DNA of 64,000 nt from Prunella strophiata (Eukaryota > Chordata > Aves > Passeriformes > Prunellidae). A program made the position numbers and the translations under genes. Below the pieces are notes generated by a model. It was not told the origin of the DNA and did not search any database. It saw only the letters and a list, made by a program, of their open reading frames with translations. The stretch covers positions 6,408,508-6,472,507 of the forward strand of contig JAZBQD010000009.1 in the NCBI GenBank assembly GCA_036583965.1, given 5' to 3'. This document shows positions 50,706-63,098 of the stretch, piece by piece; positions within the stretch are counted from its first letter, which is position 1, and each line of letters begins with the position of its first letter.

Positions 50706-51591
50706 GGCACAGGTGCACAGGAGGTGCCTGGGCCAGCGCTGGTGCTTGGCATGGAGGAAGAGGATGCAGCCTTTTCCAGGATTCCTGATCCTGGAGAAAA
50801 CAGCCACATTCCCCATGCTCAGAGACCTCCCAGCCTCCTGCACACCCAGAGACCTGGCACCAGGCTGGTCCTTAGGGAACCAGCTGAGCAGGAGCCCCAG
50901 AACTGGGTGGCTGGATTTGTGCAACTGTGGAAAACACCATGAGGAAACGGGAAATCTGCCTCAGACCCTCCTCCTCCTCCATCCAATATCTGCACCAACA
51001 TGCAAGTTGGATTCTCCACACTGCCAGTGCAAGGAAACGCCTCAGAAAGCCCCTGTGGAAGTTCCTCCAGGATTTTCTGTGCCAGCTGCCTTTGATCTCA
51101 GCAGAACAAGAGGCTGTGGAAGTGCCTGGAGCACAGGAGCAGCCATGGGGAGGTTCTGTGGCCACAGAGAGGGGCCCTGCTTGGCCAGCAGGGCTGACGA
51201 GGCACAGGGGGCTTGGGACCATTTCTTGGCAAGTTTCTCTCAGAAGAAAAACAAAGAAAAACTCGTGAGAGCCGCGTGGTTGTGTGTAGGGAAACCAGGG
51301 AGGACAGAGTGGGATTTCTGGGTGTCAGAGGGAAATCTGTGCTCTCAGCTGTCAAAGCTAAACCCCGTGGTCTGTGGATTTCTGCTGGCTGAAAGGAGAT
51401 CTCAGAGTGCTCAGGGACAGGGGAAGTGGCACTTCCTGGGGGCTGGGAGCCCTCCGTGGTGAGCAGGAGCCAGCAGAGCCCTGCATGACACAGGATCCGG
51501 CCGTGGGGTCTGACGTCAGTGGTGTTCAAAAGAAAAACAACGAAAAAAAGCCAAGCTTTTGATGACTCCGTTTTTCAGAGGAAGTTGGAAA

Positions 51592-51596
<5 letters not shown>

Positions 51597-51637
<41 letters not shown>
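51597..51637. repeat. Poly(A) run of 41 bases
   Basis: Uninterrupted A41 after an A-rich run-in (GGAAAAAATT). It may mark the tail of a retroposed transcript, but no parent sequence upstream was recognised. Confidence 0.95.
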
Positions 51638-51640
<3 letters not shown>

Positions 51641-52029
51641 CTAACCCCCAAAATACACAGAGGCAGAAGAGATGGGGTCAGTGGAGGGGCAGGAGGAGGC
51701 TCCCAGTGCCCTCCACATGCCTGTGGGATGCAGGGATGGACCTCACATGTGAGCAGTGCCACGTGAGATGTGAGAGAAGGAAACACAGCCAGGATCAGCC
51801 CCCTCCTCCTGCCTGCGCTGGAAAAGCTGAAAATAAAACCAAAACCCCTTCACCTGAAAACCACATTCCTCGAGGAGGGTTTCCACCAGCAGTTTTACTT
51901 CCCACCACCATGAAGGTTCCTGGAAATGGAGAGACTTTTGGAGAAACTTCCCTGAGACCTGAGGGGGCAGCCCAGGGGGAGCTGCTGGGTCTCATCCTGT
52001 TTCCATTCTGCTGACAGCTGTTCACAGCA

Positions 52030-52110
52030 TCACAGAATCAATTAGTTTGGGAAAGACCTCTGAGATCATCGAGCCCAGCCTATGGCTGAGCACCACGTTG
52101 CTGAGCAGAG
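52030..52110 (-). mobile_element. Short CR1 LINE 3' tail
   Basis: TCACAGAATCAATTAGTTTGG, then AAAGACCTCTGAGATCATCG and AGCCCAGCC. This is a diverged reverse-complement CR1 end about 80 bases long. Confidence 0.8.
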
Positions 52111-53149
52111 CCCTGGTTGTTGTCTTTCCTCCACCCCTGGGTTTGGTTTGTCCTCCTGTCCTTCCCTGCTGCTGTCCCATGGGATGTGCATCCCTGTGGG
52201 ATCACTGTGAGCAGCCCAGCTCTTTTCCCTGCTGCTCCCACAAATTCCCCAGGGACAGGAACTCAGGTGCCTGAGGAGCTCCTGGAGGGCTGGCTGGGTT
52301 CTCTTTCCCAGCTGAAATGTGGAAGTTCTCTTCCCCACATGAGGCAAGGGCACATTGCCTCTTGCTGATGGGGAACGTCCAAATCTGGAAACAGAAAGTT
52401 CATCTTGGCCTTAGGAGAGGATGAACAGACAAATAGACCAAATCAATAACACCACATCCTTTCTGTATTTACAAATGAAATGCAATAAATAATGTCTGTA
52501 TCCAGCAGAGGCAGAACACAGACCATAGTGTGGGTAGGACTGCCCTGGCTCAGAGGTGCATCCCATATCCTGCCCTGGGGCTCCCCCAGAGGGGCTGGGT
52601 GCTGAAGGGTCTCCGTAGGGTCAGGAAAGTCTCTCAGTCCATCCATCCATGGGGTCAGGCAGGGCAGGGGCACCGTGCTGCCAGCAGCAGGGTGCTGATG
52701 CCAGCCTGACCTCTGCCCTGTCTCAGGGTTGTGAAAGGCTGGGATGGCACCGGGAGTGGGGACGTCAGCAGGAGGAGCCCAGCTGGCCCAGGAAAGGGGG
52801 AAGTGGAAGCACAGGACTAGCCCAGGCTCTGAGGCTGGCCCTGCACCCTGTGCTGGGCTGCTGAGGAGGGCAGACAAGGCAGAGGTGGCCTGGAGTGTAT
52901 CCTTGGTGGCCCGAGGAGGTCGGGATGAAGCCCCTCCAGCCCATCCCTGTCTCTGTTAGCTGGGATTGCTGGAGGGGTGCACTGGGGGCTGCCCACAGCA
53001 GGACTGGGGCAAAGCAGCCCCACCAGGGCCTGAGCTGGTGCTCCTGGGCCACGCTGGCCCATGGACATTCAGGGCTCAGGAGTAGCTTATCCAGTGGCAG
53101 ACGAGGTAGTTGGGTCCGAGCACAGGGCTGGTGGCCCCCAGGGGACAGG

Positions 53150-56100
53150 TCACAGGCGGCTGTCCTTGCTGTCCCCACTGAGCTGGCCCGGGGGCTTCAT
53201 GGGCAGTGTGATCCAGCTGGAGCAGAGGCTGGGCACGAGTGGCAACGTCCCTGGGAAGGCAGTGGTGCTGAAGATGTTCAGGTCGAAGGGAGTTTTCAGA
53301 CCAGGGCTGGCTTTGGAGGTCAGTGGAGCACCTGGAGCTGCCCAGCTCAGCAGAGTGGGGGCTTGGGGCCCCACCTGGCTGGAGAAGTCACAGGCAGGAG
53401 CTCCCCAGGCAGCGAGGTCCTGAGTGAGGGGATGCTCGGGGCAGGACTGCTTCAAATACCCTTTGGACACAGGCAGCTGGGAGCACTCCATGTCCAGCAC
53501 GGTGTCAGTGCTGCCCAGGCCCTGCACAGACCCTGCCCAGCCCGAGGGGGGCTCTCCCTGCCCCGGGGCCCTCTCTGGCTCCACGGTGCCCTTGGACTGC
53601 TGCAGGTACCCCCGGAACTCCACATCCCCCTGGCTGGCAGCAGGGCACAGCCCGGGCTCCCCTGGGCTGGCATTCCCACTGCCAGAGGAGCAGCCAGCAG
53701 CAGGGCAGGGGCTCTCCAAGCCCACCCCGCTGTCCTCAGCCGTGGGCAGCTGCTGCCTGTAGCCCTGGGGCTTGGGGCCTGCCGAGCAGCTCAGGGAGGA
53801 GGAGGAGGAGGAGGAGGGGATGTGCAGGCAGATGCCACTGTCGGTGCTGGTGCCACTGCTGTCTCTGATCCCCGTGGGCCCCAGCTCATCCTTGGGCCAT
53901 GCTGGCAGCTTCCAGCCCTGCTCCAGGGGTGGCTGAGCTGTGCTGGTGCTGCTGTCAGGGCTGCCGTCCTGCTGGGGCTCCTTCTGGCACAGGAAGAGCT
54001 GCTGGATGGGGTCTGCATCCAGGCTGCCCGAGGATGGGGGCTCATGCTCCACCCAGAGCGAGCTCTGCTTCATGAAGGACTTCTGGGAGGGAGAGAAAGA
54101 GGGGAGTGAGCTGTGCTTCATCCCTGCTTGGTGCCTGCCTCTGGCAGTGCTCCCCGAGCCTGCACCCTTGCTCTGGCCCCAAAGGGTGGCATGGCTCTGG
54201 CCCCAAAGGCACTGCCCCTGCCTTACCAGGACAGATGGTGTCCTCACAGGTTTCCTTATGTAGGTCTGTGCCAGCAGAGCTCCCCAGCAAGAGCAGGATG
54301 ATGAAGGAGGAGCTGAGGATGCCCGGGAGAAGCTCTGTGCTCCCTGCAAGAGAGGACGTGACCAGGTGAGGGGGAGAGGGGGATTCCTCAGTGCACACAG
54401 CACCCAGAGGCTGCCCTGGCAGTGGACCCCCACACTCCCAGGGTCAGGAGGCTGGGGGGGGGGTCAGCACCCCGTGGTTCCCCCTTCCCTGGGTGTCACT
54501 CACTGTCCCAGTGGCCGGTGGTGACGCACTGCTCGCCGGAGCGTGTGGTGGGCACGGGCCAGTTGGCCAGGCTGGGCTCCACGCTCAGGCAGTACTCTGT
54601 GAGCCAGGACAGCTCACTGATGGTGAACTCCGTGCTGTTCTTCACCTCGGTGACCTGCAGCAAACAACACAGGCTGGAACCTGGCAGCCCTCAGCTCCTG
54701 CTTCCCTCCCTCCTCCTCCTCTGCTGTCCCCTGGGGAAAGTCCCCAGGGTGTATTGCGATAATGATGACAGCAGCTAGATCCAAAATGCCCACAAGGGCT
54801 GGAAAACTCTGCCACAGAACATGCAGAGAAGCCTCTCTGTGCTGCTGAGGCTGTGAGAAAGCTCAGCATTTACTCCTACAGAAGACCATACTTCAACAAT
54901 CTATTTTTCCACTTGAGCAGCACTGTGTGGGACAGATGGGGACAGCAAGGGAACAGCAACTCATCTCACCGTGTGGTTGTCCCATGTCCTCCTGATGTAC
55001 ACGTGGCAGCGGAGCATTTCCCTTCTTTCCTTCAGGAAGTCGCTGTCCTCCAGGCTGACGTTCCCGGCGTGGAGCAGCAGCTGCAGCCTCACCTGGATGG
55101 AGTTGCCCGTGACGGAGAGGTTCTGGCCCACCAGGTGCAGGCCAGCTGGAAGCCAAGCAGTCACAACAGCAGGTCAGGGCTGTTTCCTGTTCCCAGCTCT
55201 CAGCCCCTGCAGGGCAGACTGAGCTGGGACCATCTCACCCCCCTGCGCAGCCTCCAGGAAGGTGTGGAGGGAAACATCCCAGCTCTCACTCATCCCACAG
55301 TTCTTTCCAAGTTTCTTTTTGGCACCCTGACCCCACCAGCTCCAGCACAGGCTGGAGACAGACCCCAGCCCACCTTGCTGTCTGAAGAAGCCACCAGTCC
55401 TTTCCCAGAGGGGACAGTTTGGTTCCCAGCCACCTGCCCTGACCCGCGCGTGGTAGCGCCGCTCCGGGTCCAGGGTGTAGGGGGTGAGGTCACAGGAGAG
55501 CTCCGAGGTGTTCCTGCACTCTGGGACGGCTGTCCAGGGGATCGCTGAGCCATAGCTGTGGGGAGAAGCACCAGGGGTGAGCAGAGAGCTGGAGTCTGCC
55601 CCCGGGCAGGGCAGGAGCCTGTGTTCCCCTGGCTGTTACTCACATTTTGTACTGCACGTCGTAGCGGGCGGTGCTGGGGCAGCCGTGCCCTGGCTCCCAC
55701 CTCAGCAGGTGCCACCCCAGCTCGGCAGCGAAGCGCACAGGACTGGGGCCTGGCCAGCTCCTCACCTGCAGGGCACACGCTGAGCTCGGGGGGCTGCACA
55801 GCCCTGTGCCCCCTCAGCCCCACAGGAGCCTTAGGGATGATCTCCTGCAGCATCACCCCGTGGTGGGTGACCTAACAGCACTGACCACCCCGAGCATGCA
55901 AGCCCTTGCCCAGATTTCTCTTTCCAATTTCCAGGATTTGCTCAGTCCCCTCTTCTCCTTCCTCTTTCTTTTTTGGGACAGGCCAGAAACCCTCGCCTGG
56001 GGTTTCTTGGTGCTTTTGAGCCCCATGAAAGGAGCTGTATTTACATCCCCCATCCTTTGTGTTCACCACCACCTCTGTCAGGACTCAGCTTTCCTGTTTT

Positions 56101-56597
56101 GCTCATCTGCTGCCTGCGTGAAACCAGACTTTTTCACACCTCCTGCCTGATCTGTGCATTGTCACCTGGCAGAAAAGCCCCGCTGACAACATCTGCCACC
56201 TTTCCCTTGCAGGTGTCCCTGGCAGCTGCTGCCTGCTGGCAAACCCCAGCCCAGTGTCCCCAGGGACCGTGGCCCCTCACGGTGACACTGTGGGGACAAA
56301 CGAGGCTTGTGCCCCTCGCTGAGCCTTTGGGCTCCCAACCAGCAGTGAAAGGCAAGTGCTGAGCAGGGAGCCCTGGCCATGCCCTGCTCCCAGCGCTGAT
56401 CTGAGGGCTGAGCACCCAGCAAAGGTGTCCAGGCTGCGGCTCCAATCTTCTCCCCCATCCCAAGGAACCCACCCGGAGCTGTGAGGCTCAGCCGCGGCCA
56501 GCAGGGAGATGAGAACCGGCAGGAGAGACTCACCGTGCGTGGGGCAGGCAAGGAGCAGCGCCAGGCAGAGTGCCAGGGCGGTGGCAGAGGGGACCAT
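53150..56597 (-). CDS. IL10RA: IL10RA (interleukin-10 receptor alpha), frameshifted in the transmembrane exon
   Basis: Ligand-binding chain of the IL-10 receptor, signalling through JAK1 and STAT3. Exons in transcript order: 56597-56534, 55779-55644, 55555-55374, 55145-54970, 54654-54504, 54343-54227 and 54082-53150. Signal ALALCLALLLACPTHG; two fibronectin-III-type domains of a class II cytokine receptor (ELGWHLLRWEPG; CDLTPYTLDPERRYHARVRA; WLTEYCLSVEPSLANWP). The helix exon enters in the frame reading ILSSSFIILLLLG but must leave in the frame reading LLAQTYIRKPVRTPSVL. It is 117 nt where 116 are needed, the surplus base lying in the G4 at 54282-54285. The 310-residue last exon is open, with STDSGICL and STAT3-docking GYxxQ at 53764, 53611 and 53461. 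Corrected length is 585 (human 578); as written, translation stops at 288. The exon 2 acceptor (55780) was chosen by phase; the stronger-looking one at 55763 breaks frame. Confidence 0.92.
53796..53820 (-). repeat. IL10RA: Coding serine repeat (TCC)n in IL10RA
   Basis: Seven consecutive GAG/GGA-type triplets on the plus strand encode a run of Ser in the cytoplasmic tail just after the STDSGICLHIP motif. It is likely length-polymorphic. Confidence 0.85.
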
Positions 56598-56780
56598 GGC
56601 CGCTGAGCATCCTCCGTGCAGCAGGGCGGGCGCGGGGCCGGGCTGTGCCCCGGCGGGAGCTGCGCGCTCGTTTTTCCCCCAGGGGCTGGCTCAGTGACGT
56701 CTCGGAGGCGTTCAAACAGCGCCAGCAAAGTCACCGAGCAGCCACTTCCACTTCTCTTCGCTGTCCACCCACTCAGCCCC
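56598..56780 (-). promoter_or_regulatory. IL10RA: IL10RA promoter region (probable)
   Basis: CpG-rich sequence directly upstream of the start codon. It contains a CRE-like TGACGTC at 56695-56701 and, on the minus strand, GAAGTGGAAGTGG ETS-type sites near 56745. Both suit a leukocyte gene; no TATA box is seen. Inference from motifs. Confidence 0.35.
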
Positions 56781-57413
56781 AGCAAAGCCTCAGCCTGGGC
56801 TGGGCTTTTCCGACAGGGCTTGAGAGGAAGAATTCTGGGGGTTTTCTGAGCAAAGCTGGGCCGTGCTGAGAAAGGCAAGTACGAGTAAGTGATGTGTCTG
56901 CCTTTGCTGCTCTGTTGTGAAATGAGATGTTAAAAGCACGGCCCAGGTGAGTGTTAGCACCGAGGGTGACCTGGCACAGGGGCTTTCCTGAGCACAGCAC
57001 CGTGCCCTGTCCTGCCAGCAGCTGAACCCAGCCAGGTTCTCCCAGCCCTGGAGCCCCAGGAGGGGGTTCTGGTTTTCCTTTGGGCTCAGCCTCCTGCCTC
57101 AGCCTGCAATTCCCCTTTCTCCACTTCTGGGGCCGAGTGAGAACCTCTGGGCCGTCCTGTGTCCACCCTCACACAGGGTGACATTGGAAATCCCATGTGA
57201 CACAGGGGCTGCCACTGTCCCCAGGGCTCTGGTAGCCCCCCAGGTATGTCTGTGACCCCATGGCTGTGGGGTCTGGCCCCACGGGGATGTCCTGCCTGTC
57301 TGGTGATGCTGGGCCTGAATCACCACCCAGCAGACTGTGTGAGTGCTCTGCTTTGCCCCAGAGCTTGCTTGAGGGCTTTCCTGGGGCCCTCATGTGATGG
57401 AGAGTGATTTTCC

Positions 57414-57830
57414 TCAAAAAGAGGAATTTCCCACCGGGGGATTAGTGGTAAGAACACAGACAGAAAGAGCAAGAGAAACCAAAATTGCTGTGGACAGAGT
57501 CAGAGCATCATGGTGGGCACAACATGCAGGCTCCTCTTTGAAGAACCATCCTAAAGGCCTGAAGTGGGAGATTTCTCCTGTTTTCCATGACTTACCCTTC
57601 CTGAGAAGGCCAAGAGCTGCCACAAACCCAGAGCCTGGCAGGAGCACCAGCAGCAGATCCCCTCCCTGCCCTGGGTTCATGGTCAGACCAGTGATGTCCT
57701 GCCACTCTGCTCTTGGTCCCTGAGTCACAGCTGGAGCTGAGGAGTCCTGAGATGAAGCACAGCCAGTCCCACACAAAGCCACAGACTGTGTTTTGTGTAA
57801 GGCAACAACCATTAACAGCAACAGGACCAA
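57414..57830 (-). other. Unexplained open frame, 138 codons
   Basis: The block is less GC-rich than its neighbours. The frame starts with a hydrophobic VLLLLMVVALHKTQS stretch and has another near the end (LSTAILVSLALSVCVL). No family is recognised. It may be a chance frame, part of an old retroelement, or an exon of an unknown membrane protein. No splice context supports it. Confidence 0.2.
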
Positions 57831-59289
57831 AAGGCAGGAAAGTGGGAGTTCTGTGGAAAAGCCACCCTGGGGCTGGCCCTGTGGCTGAGGTGGTTCAGAG
57901 AACTGGGAGAAGTGGTTGGCAGTTTAGGGGAAAATGAAAGTGGCTGAGGAGGAACAAGAGTTCTGCAGAATGTTTGGATGGCGAGGGGCACTCAGCTGGA
58001 GCCTGAGCTCTGCAGGGAGGGCACGGCCAGGTGCCACAGGAGAGCCTGGTGAGGGGGCACTGAGAGCTGGGGGCAACCTGGCTGACCCTGAAATGCCTCC
58101 CTGTGGGCACACCACGGAGAAACCCAGGCCAGGAGCAGCTGGGGCTGTGCATTTCCCTCCCTGCTGTCCCTCAGGAGCTTGCCCAGGGTGACAGCAGGGT
58201 CACACACTGAGCAGGGCAGGGATGGGCCTGGAGGGCTGGTTCTGCACAGCCCTGCCCCAGGACAGAGCGGGGCAGAGGGATCCTCATCCCAATTCCCTGG
58301 TGCCTGGAGGTTGGAGCAGCTCTCCTGGGCTGGTGGAGCAGGCTCTGGCTGTGTGTTTTAGCTCCTCTTTCATGGCTGGGAGGGCTCACAGCAGCAGGAA
58401 AGGTGAGGATTTCACCCAGGAGCTGCCTGCATGCTGACATTTACCATCAGGCTGCTGGGGCCAAGCCACACACCCTGTTCCCTGGAACTTGCTCTCTGTA
58501 GGTGGCTTTGTAGCAAGCAATGAACAATTCCTGGAGCTGTTTTCTGAGTATCCCTTTCTGGAGTGGGCACAGCAGCTCAAGAGGGCATGGCTGGCTCAGG
58601 GCTGCCTGGGGGTGCAGCTCAGTGCTTGGCCACTGCTGCAGAGGCACAAAAAGCAAGCAAAAATCCCCAAAAACCACTCCTGCCTGTGAAAACTCCAGAG
58701 CAGTGTGCTGTGGAGTGAGGGCTGGCTCAGAGCCCCTCAGTGAGCTGAGATCCTGAGAGCAGGAGGGGTCAGAGGGACCCAGCCCAAGCTTCCAGCCTCA
58801 GAAGGGGCTTTGCAGCAGGGCTCCTCCAGGCCTGGATGTCCCCACTTGTCTCCTGCCCTCCTGATGAGCAGGTGTGGGTGGGGAGCTGGATGAATGAGGG
58901 ACTTACACTAAGAACGATGCCAGGAGAAACCTGTGGCACTGAGGGTCATGGGTCTGAAAGCACAGGATGAATAAAGGCCTTTCTCCTTTAATCCAGGTAT
59001 TCTCAGCTGTTTCTACCCTGAGTTCTTGGTTAAGCAGAGCATCCCCCAGGCTGTGCCTTCAGGGGAGGCAGGAGGCTGAGCTGGCTCCTGGAAGAAGCAT
59101 CACTCCACCAGCAAAGGAATTAAAAAGCCTCTAGAGAAACCAGAGGAAAACAGCATTTCATTTCCTTTGGAACAGGGAATTCCTGACTGCTGGGTCACAG
59201 CAGCGAGGTTCTCCTGGCTGGGCATGGCTCTGCATCCCCTCCTGTGCTCTGGGCTGGGCAGGAGAGCTCTGGGTGAGTGAGTGGGGGGC

Positions 59290-59900
59290 ACAGAGGGGAG
59301 GAAGGGGGGCTCGGGTGGGCCAGGAGAGCAGCGGGGATGCCGCTGTTCCCTGGGGCCAGGTGTCCCCTGCTGGCCCTGCCCGCATCCCCGGGCCGGGCGG
59401 GCAGGCAGCCTAGGAGAGCAGCAGGGAGCCCCGGGGTGCTGGGGTTCCCTGGGGTCGGCTCTCCCCTTCTCGAGGCTCCCAGGGCCCCGCTGGCACATCC
59501 CTGGCCCGGCACAGCTCAGGTGTTTTGGAGGCTGCGCCTGGAGCTGTTGGGAAACCGGCGGCGCCGGAGCCGGGCTGGTCCGACAGGTTTGCTGCTGGCA
59601 CTGACGTACGAGCCCGCTCGCCAAACACCTCCTGCCGGCCCCGCCGAGCTGGCCCTGCTCGGCACCGCGCTGCTGGCATGGCCGTGCCGCAGCTCTGAGC
59701 CCAGCCCAGCCCCGATCCCGGCCCATGGACGGCAAAACCTCCCCGGTAAGTGCGGGCGGCTCCCGGCTCGGGCCGCGGGGCGCTCCGGGCTCCACGGACC
59801 CGCTCCCCTCGGGCTCTGGTGGAGGGACCGGTCTCTCCCTGCTGCTCTCCGGGGTGTTCCTTCCAGCAGCCGCAGGGAGAGGAGCTGCCTGAGGAGCTGC
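59290..59900 (+). promoter_or_regulatory. CpG-rich block, possible promoter
   Basis: Higher CpG density than the flanks, around the putative exon at 59725. The strand is inferred only from that exon. Confidence 0.3.
59725..59745 (+). CDS. Possible first coding exon of TMPRSS13 (speculative)
   Basis: ATG followed by six codons (MDGKTSP), then a consensus donor GTAAGT in phase 0, inside a CpG-rich block with the strand and position expected for TMPRSS13. The mammalian protein begins with a short acidic start followed by Ser/Pro repeats. No further exon is visible in the 4.2 kb left in the window. Confidence 0.22.
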
Positions 59901-62900
59901 TGCCTCGGGCACCCCTTGGCACGTGGAGGGAGGGCAGCCAGCAGCATCGCTGGTGCCTGCCCTGTGCTGGCAGAGGTGTCGAGGCTCTCGGGTACTTTGC
60001 CACACTGGAGCCGTGACCTGAGGGGACCAGCTGGCGCTGGCAGAGGAATCTGGTGCCGCTTGGCACGTTCCTGAGCCCTCTGGCACTTTCCAGCAGCACT
60101 GCAGTGGTGGGCACAGCCCCTGCTGCTCCCCTCGCCTGCTCTCCAGGCAGCTTCACCTGCGCCCTTTTGGGCTGGGCTGACTGGGACCTGCTCAGCCCTG
60201 GATGTGGGGCTTTGCTGAGCATCCTGTCATGAGGAAAACATCCATCCCGGCTGGGCACCGGGCGAGGCAGCGAGTAATTACCGTGCTGAGCAGCGCCGGC
60301 CGTGCCAGCGACATCCGGAACAAAGGCGGCGGTGACGGCGTGAATGGGGCTCCAGGGGAGGCAGAGCCAGCTCTAGGCACCATCCTCTTCCTCCCCCTGG
60401 CGTGGGGGTGCCGGCCAGGAGCAGGGCACAGGGGGCTCGTGCTGAATATTAGCCCTGAGGAGATGCAGGGTGGCCCCAAAGCAGGGTGGCATCGCTGCAT
60501 CCTGGTGATAGTGGGGCAGGAACTGGCATGGCCACCTGCAGAGACCATTGCCCAATGATGGACAACCCCACTGGGCCACCTCGGCATTGTCACTTGGGTT
60601 AAATGGGCCATCAGGAGTGCCAGGAGCCACCCCTGGCTCTGCAATGGCAGCAGCCATTTCTCTTTGTCTTTCCAGGCCTCTGTTCACCCCTCTGTGCAGT
60701 GAGGTGAGCAGTGGTCACTCAGCCCCTGGAACATTTTGGGTCTGTGCCCAAAGGGTGCCCACACTGGCACAGGATGAGCTGTGCCCTGGCCACATCGGGC
60801 TGGCTCAGTCGAGAAGTCAGTCACCTGCACTTGCAGAGTGACACTGGCTGGCTTTGGGAGCTCACTGTGCTGTGTCTCAGGGTCCTGGCAGTGCCCTCTC
60901 ACCCTGTTCTGGTGCTGGGCTCTGTCCCCTCCCAGGCAGGCCCCGCTCAGCAGTGGCACTTGAGCAGGACGTGGTCACCCAGAGGGACCAGGGGCTCTCA
61001 TGGGCTGGGGACACCTCTGTCCCCAGCGAGGACAATGTCTCCTTTGTGTGCTGGCTGAGCTGCTCTGCACAGACAATCACTGCTGCACAAGGAGGTGAAG
61101 GAGTTCCCAGGCTGGACACGGGCTGTGAGCAGCAGCTGGAGCCGTGCTGAGGCGGGCTCAGCTGGGGAGGAGGATCTGAGGCAGCTCCTTCCAGCTCATT
61201 TAAGCCAGGCTGCCTCCCTCCCTCTCTCCCCTCTTGGTGCTCTGGATTTTTGGGAGCTCTGTGTCCTTCTCTCTGGATTTTGGGGAGTTTTGTGTCCTTC
61301 TGCTCCTCCAAGACTGGGCCCTGGTCTGGTTGCAACACCCAGGTGTTCCCTGGCTTCCGCTTTCCCTCCCACTCCGAAACTGCAGGTGGCTGCTGGCTGG
61401 CTTCCCTGGAGCCTCCAGCCCAGCCTGGATCACCTTTCCCCTGGTGATTGTCCCCTGCCATGGCTTTGGGGGCCTTCCCTCCACATCAGGGCGTGGAGCT
61501 GCACGTGACAGGAGCTGTTCCTCACTGTGCAAAGGGGACGGGACCTCAGTGCTGCTGCCCTTGGTTTGGGTGCCCTGCCCAGCTCTGCTGCTGAGCCTCA
61601 GAGCAGGGATGGGGTGTGAGGTGGGGCTTGCACTCCTGACAGGTTTAGCAGAGGGCTCGTGTTGCAGACAGGCAGCATCCACTGTCTGCAAGGTGAGCAA
61701 AGCTGGCCAGGGAGTCCCTGCGTGCCCCCAGTGTCCCTCCTGGCTGTCCTGTGGAAGCAAGCCCACCGTGCCACAGGCAGGGGCTGGCTGTGCCCCCTCC
61801 CCACAGCTCCTCTGGCAAGGATCCCTCCTGTGGCTGCTGGAGCATCTGCAGAGAGGCCGTCGGGGAAAGGGCTCAAACCGCAGCGGCGCCTTGATCCGGG
61901 CTCGGCTCTGCCTCTGACTTTTACTCAAAAGCCAGCGAAGGATGAGTAAAGGTTTTGTGGGCAGAGCCATCTCTCACTCACCGGGGTCACGAGCTCTCCC
62001 CAGCAGAAACATCTCTGCAAAACCACCACTGTTTTCTCTGCTGCAGTAGCCCTACCCTGCTCACCCGTGGTAAGAGCTCTGTTGCCTTTTCTGGCAGCCC
62101 ACAAAATTATCTTGACTTTAGAGTTGTAAGGAAACAAGCAGCTGAAAGTTCACCTGAGTGTAAGAAAGGGCATGTGCTTCCTGCTGAGGAGTGCTCAGAG
62201 CACTGTGACCTCTGGCATGTTTCGGTGTTAATTTGATGTATTTGCACACTGCAGGTGGGAGTGCTGTGGCATCCAGCACTGCTGGCTCCCTGGGGAAGCT
62301 GGGCCTGTGCTCTCTGTGTGTGATGGAGAGGTTTCTCCTTTGGAGGATTGTAGTTCTGCTGGTCTGATAAGCAAAGGGTTGCAGCTGCTGCAGGGTGAGA
62401 TGTGACACATCAGATGTGGAGAGAGCACACAAATGCCAGGGGAAAAGGGTATTTACAAAAACCTCATTTACGCAGGCAGGAGAAATTCTTTTCCCAGGAA
62501 GGGTTCCTGGCATCCCCACATTGCTTTGCTCAGGACCTGCCACAGCTCTGGCTGTCACCCACAGCAGGCACTGAGGGTACCTGGGGGTGCCCCATGATGG
62601 GTGGGTGTGTGAGAACTGATGAAACCCCATCAGTATTGTGACTGCCCAGGCTCACTAGGGCAGGGCACTGCAGGGCACCCTCCAGCCCTCCCAGCCTTGG
62701 GGAGAAAACTGAGGGGCTCTCCTGGGCTCCCTGGCACCTTTGGGAGAAGGCAAGGCTGCAGCAGTGCTGGGAAATCCGGGTGCAGGGAAACCTGGAGCAG
62801 ATCCAGGCTGGCGGGGAAGGGGTGACAGTGGGGCTGATGCAGTGAAACAGAAAGTGCCTCTCTCTGCTCCTCCCCGAGCACAGGAGCCCGGGGAGCTCCA

Positions 62901-63098
62901 CACGAGTGGGGAGGTGCTCCCCATGGCCGGGGGACATCAGCGGTGCCTGTGCCACGGGCCCGCGGGGGTGGGAGGAGGTTTGTGCCGGGGGTGGCCCCGC
63001 ACACGCCGCTGCTGGCCAGGGCGGGTGGCCCGGAGCCCGGGGTGCTGTGGATGAGCTCTGCAGCTCTGCGGGGATGAGCTCGGCAGGCACAGCCCGAG

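Larger units (their letters stand above)
50034..53149. other. SMIM35-IL10RA intergenic region and IL10RA 3' UTR
   Basis: Contains two CR1 tails and a 41-base A run. The stretch from about 52.4 kb to 53.15 kb is probably IL10RA 3' UTR on the minus strand; it carries an AU-rich patch (minus-strand ATTATTTATTG near 52485). No coding exon is seen. Confidence 0.45.

Noticed and set aside
55434..55555. Shorter IL10RA exon 3 using the donor at 55433
   Set aside because: Phase also works. However, the longer exon to 55374 stays open and supplies the region aligning with the mammalian segment after RVRA, so the longer form is preferred.
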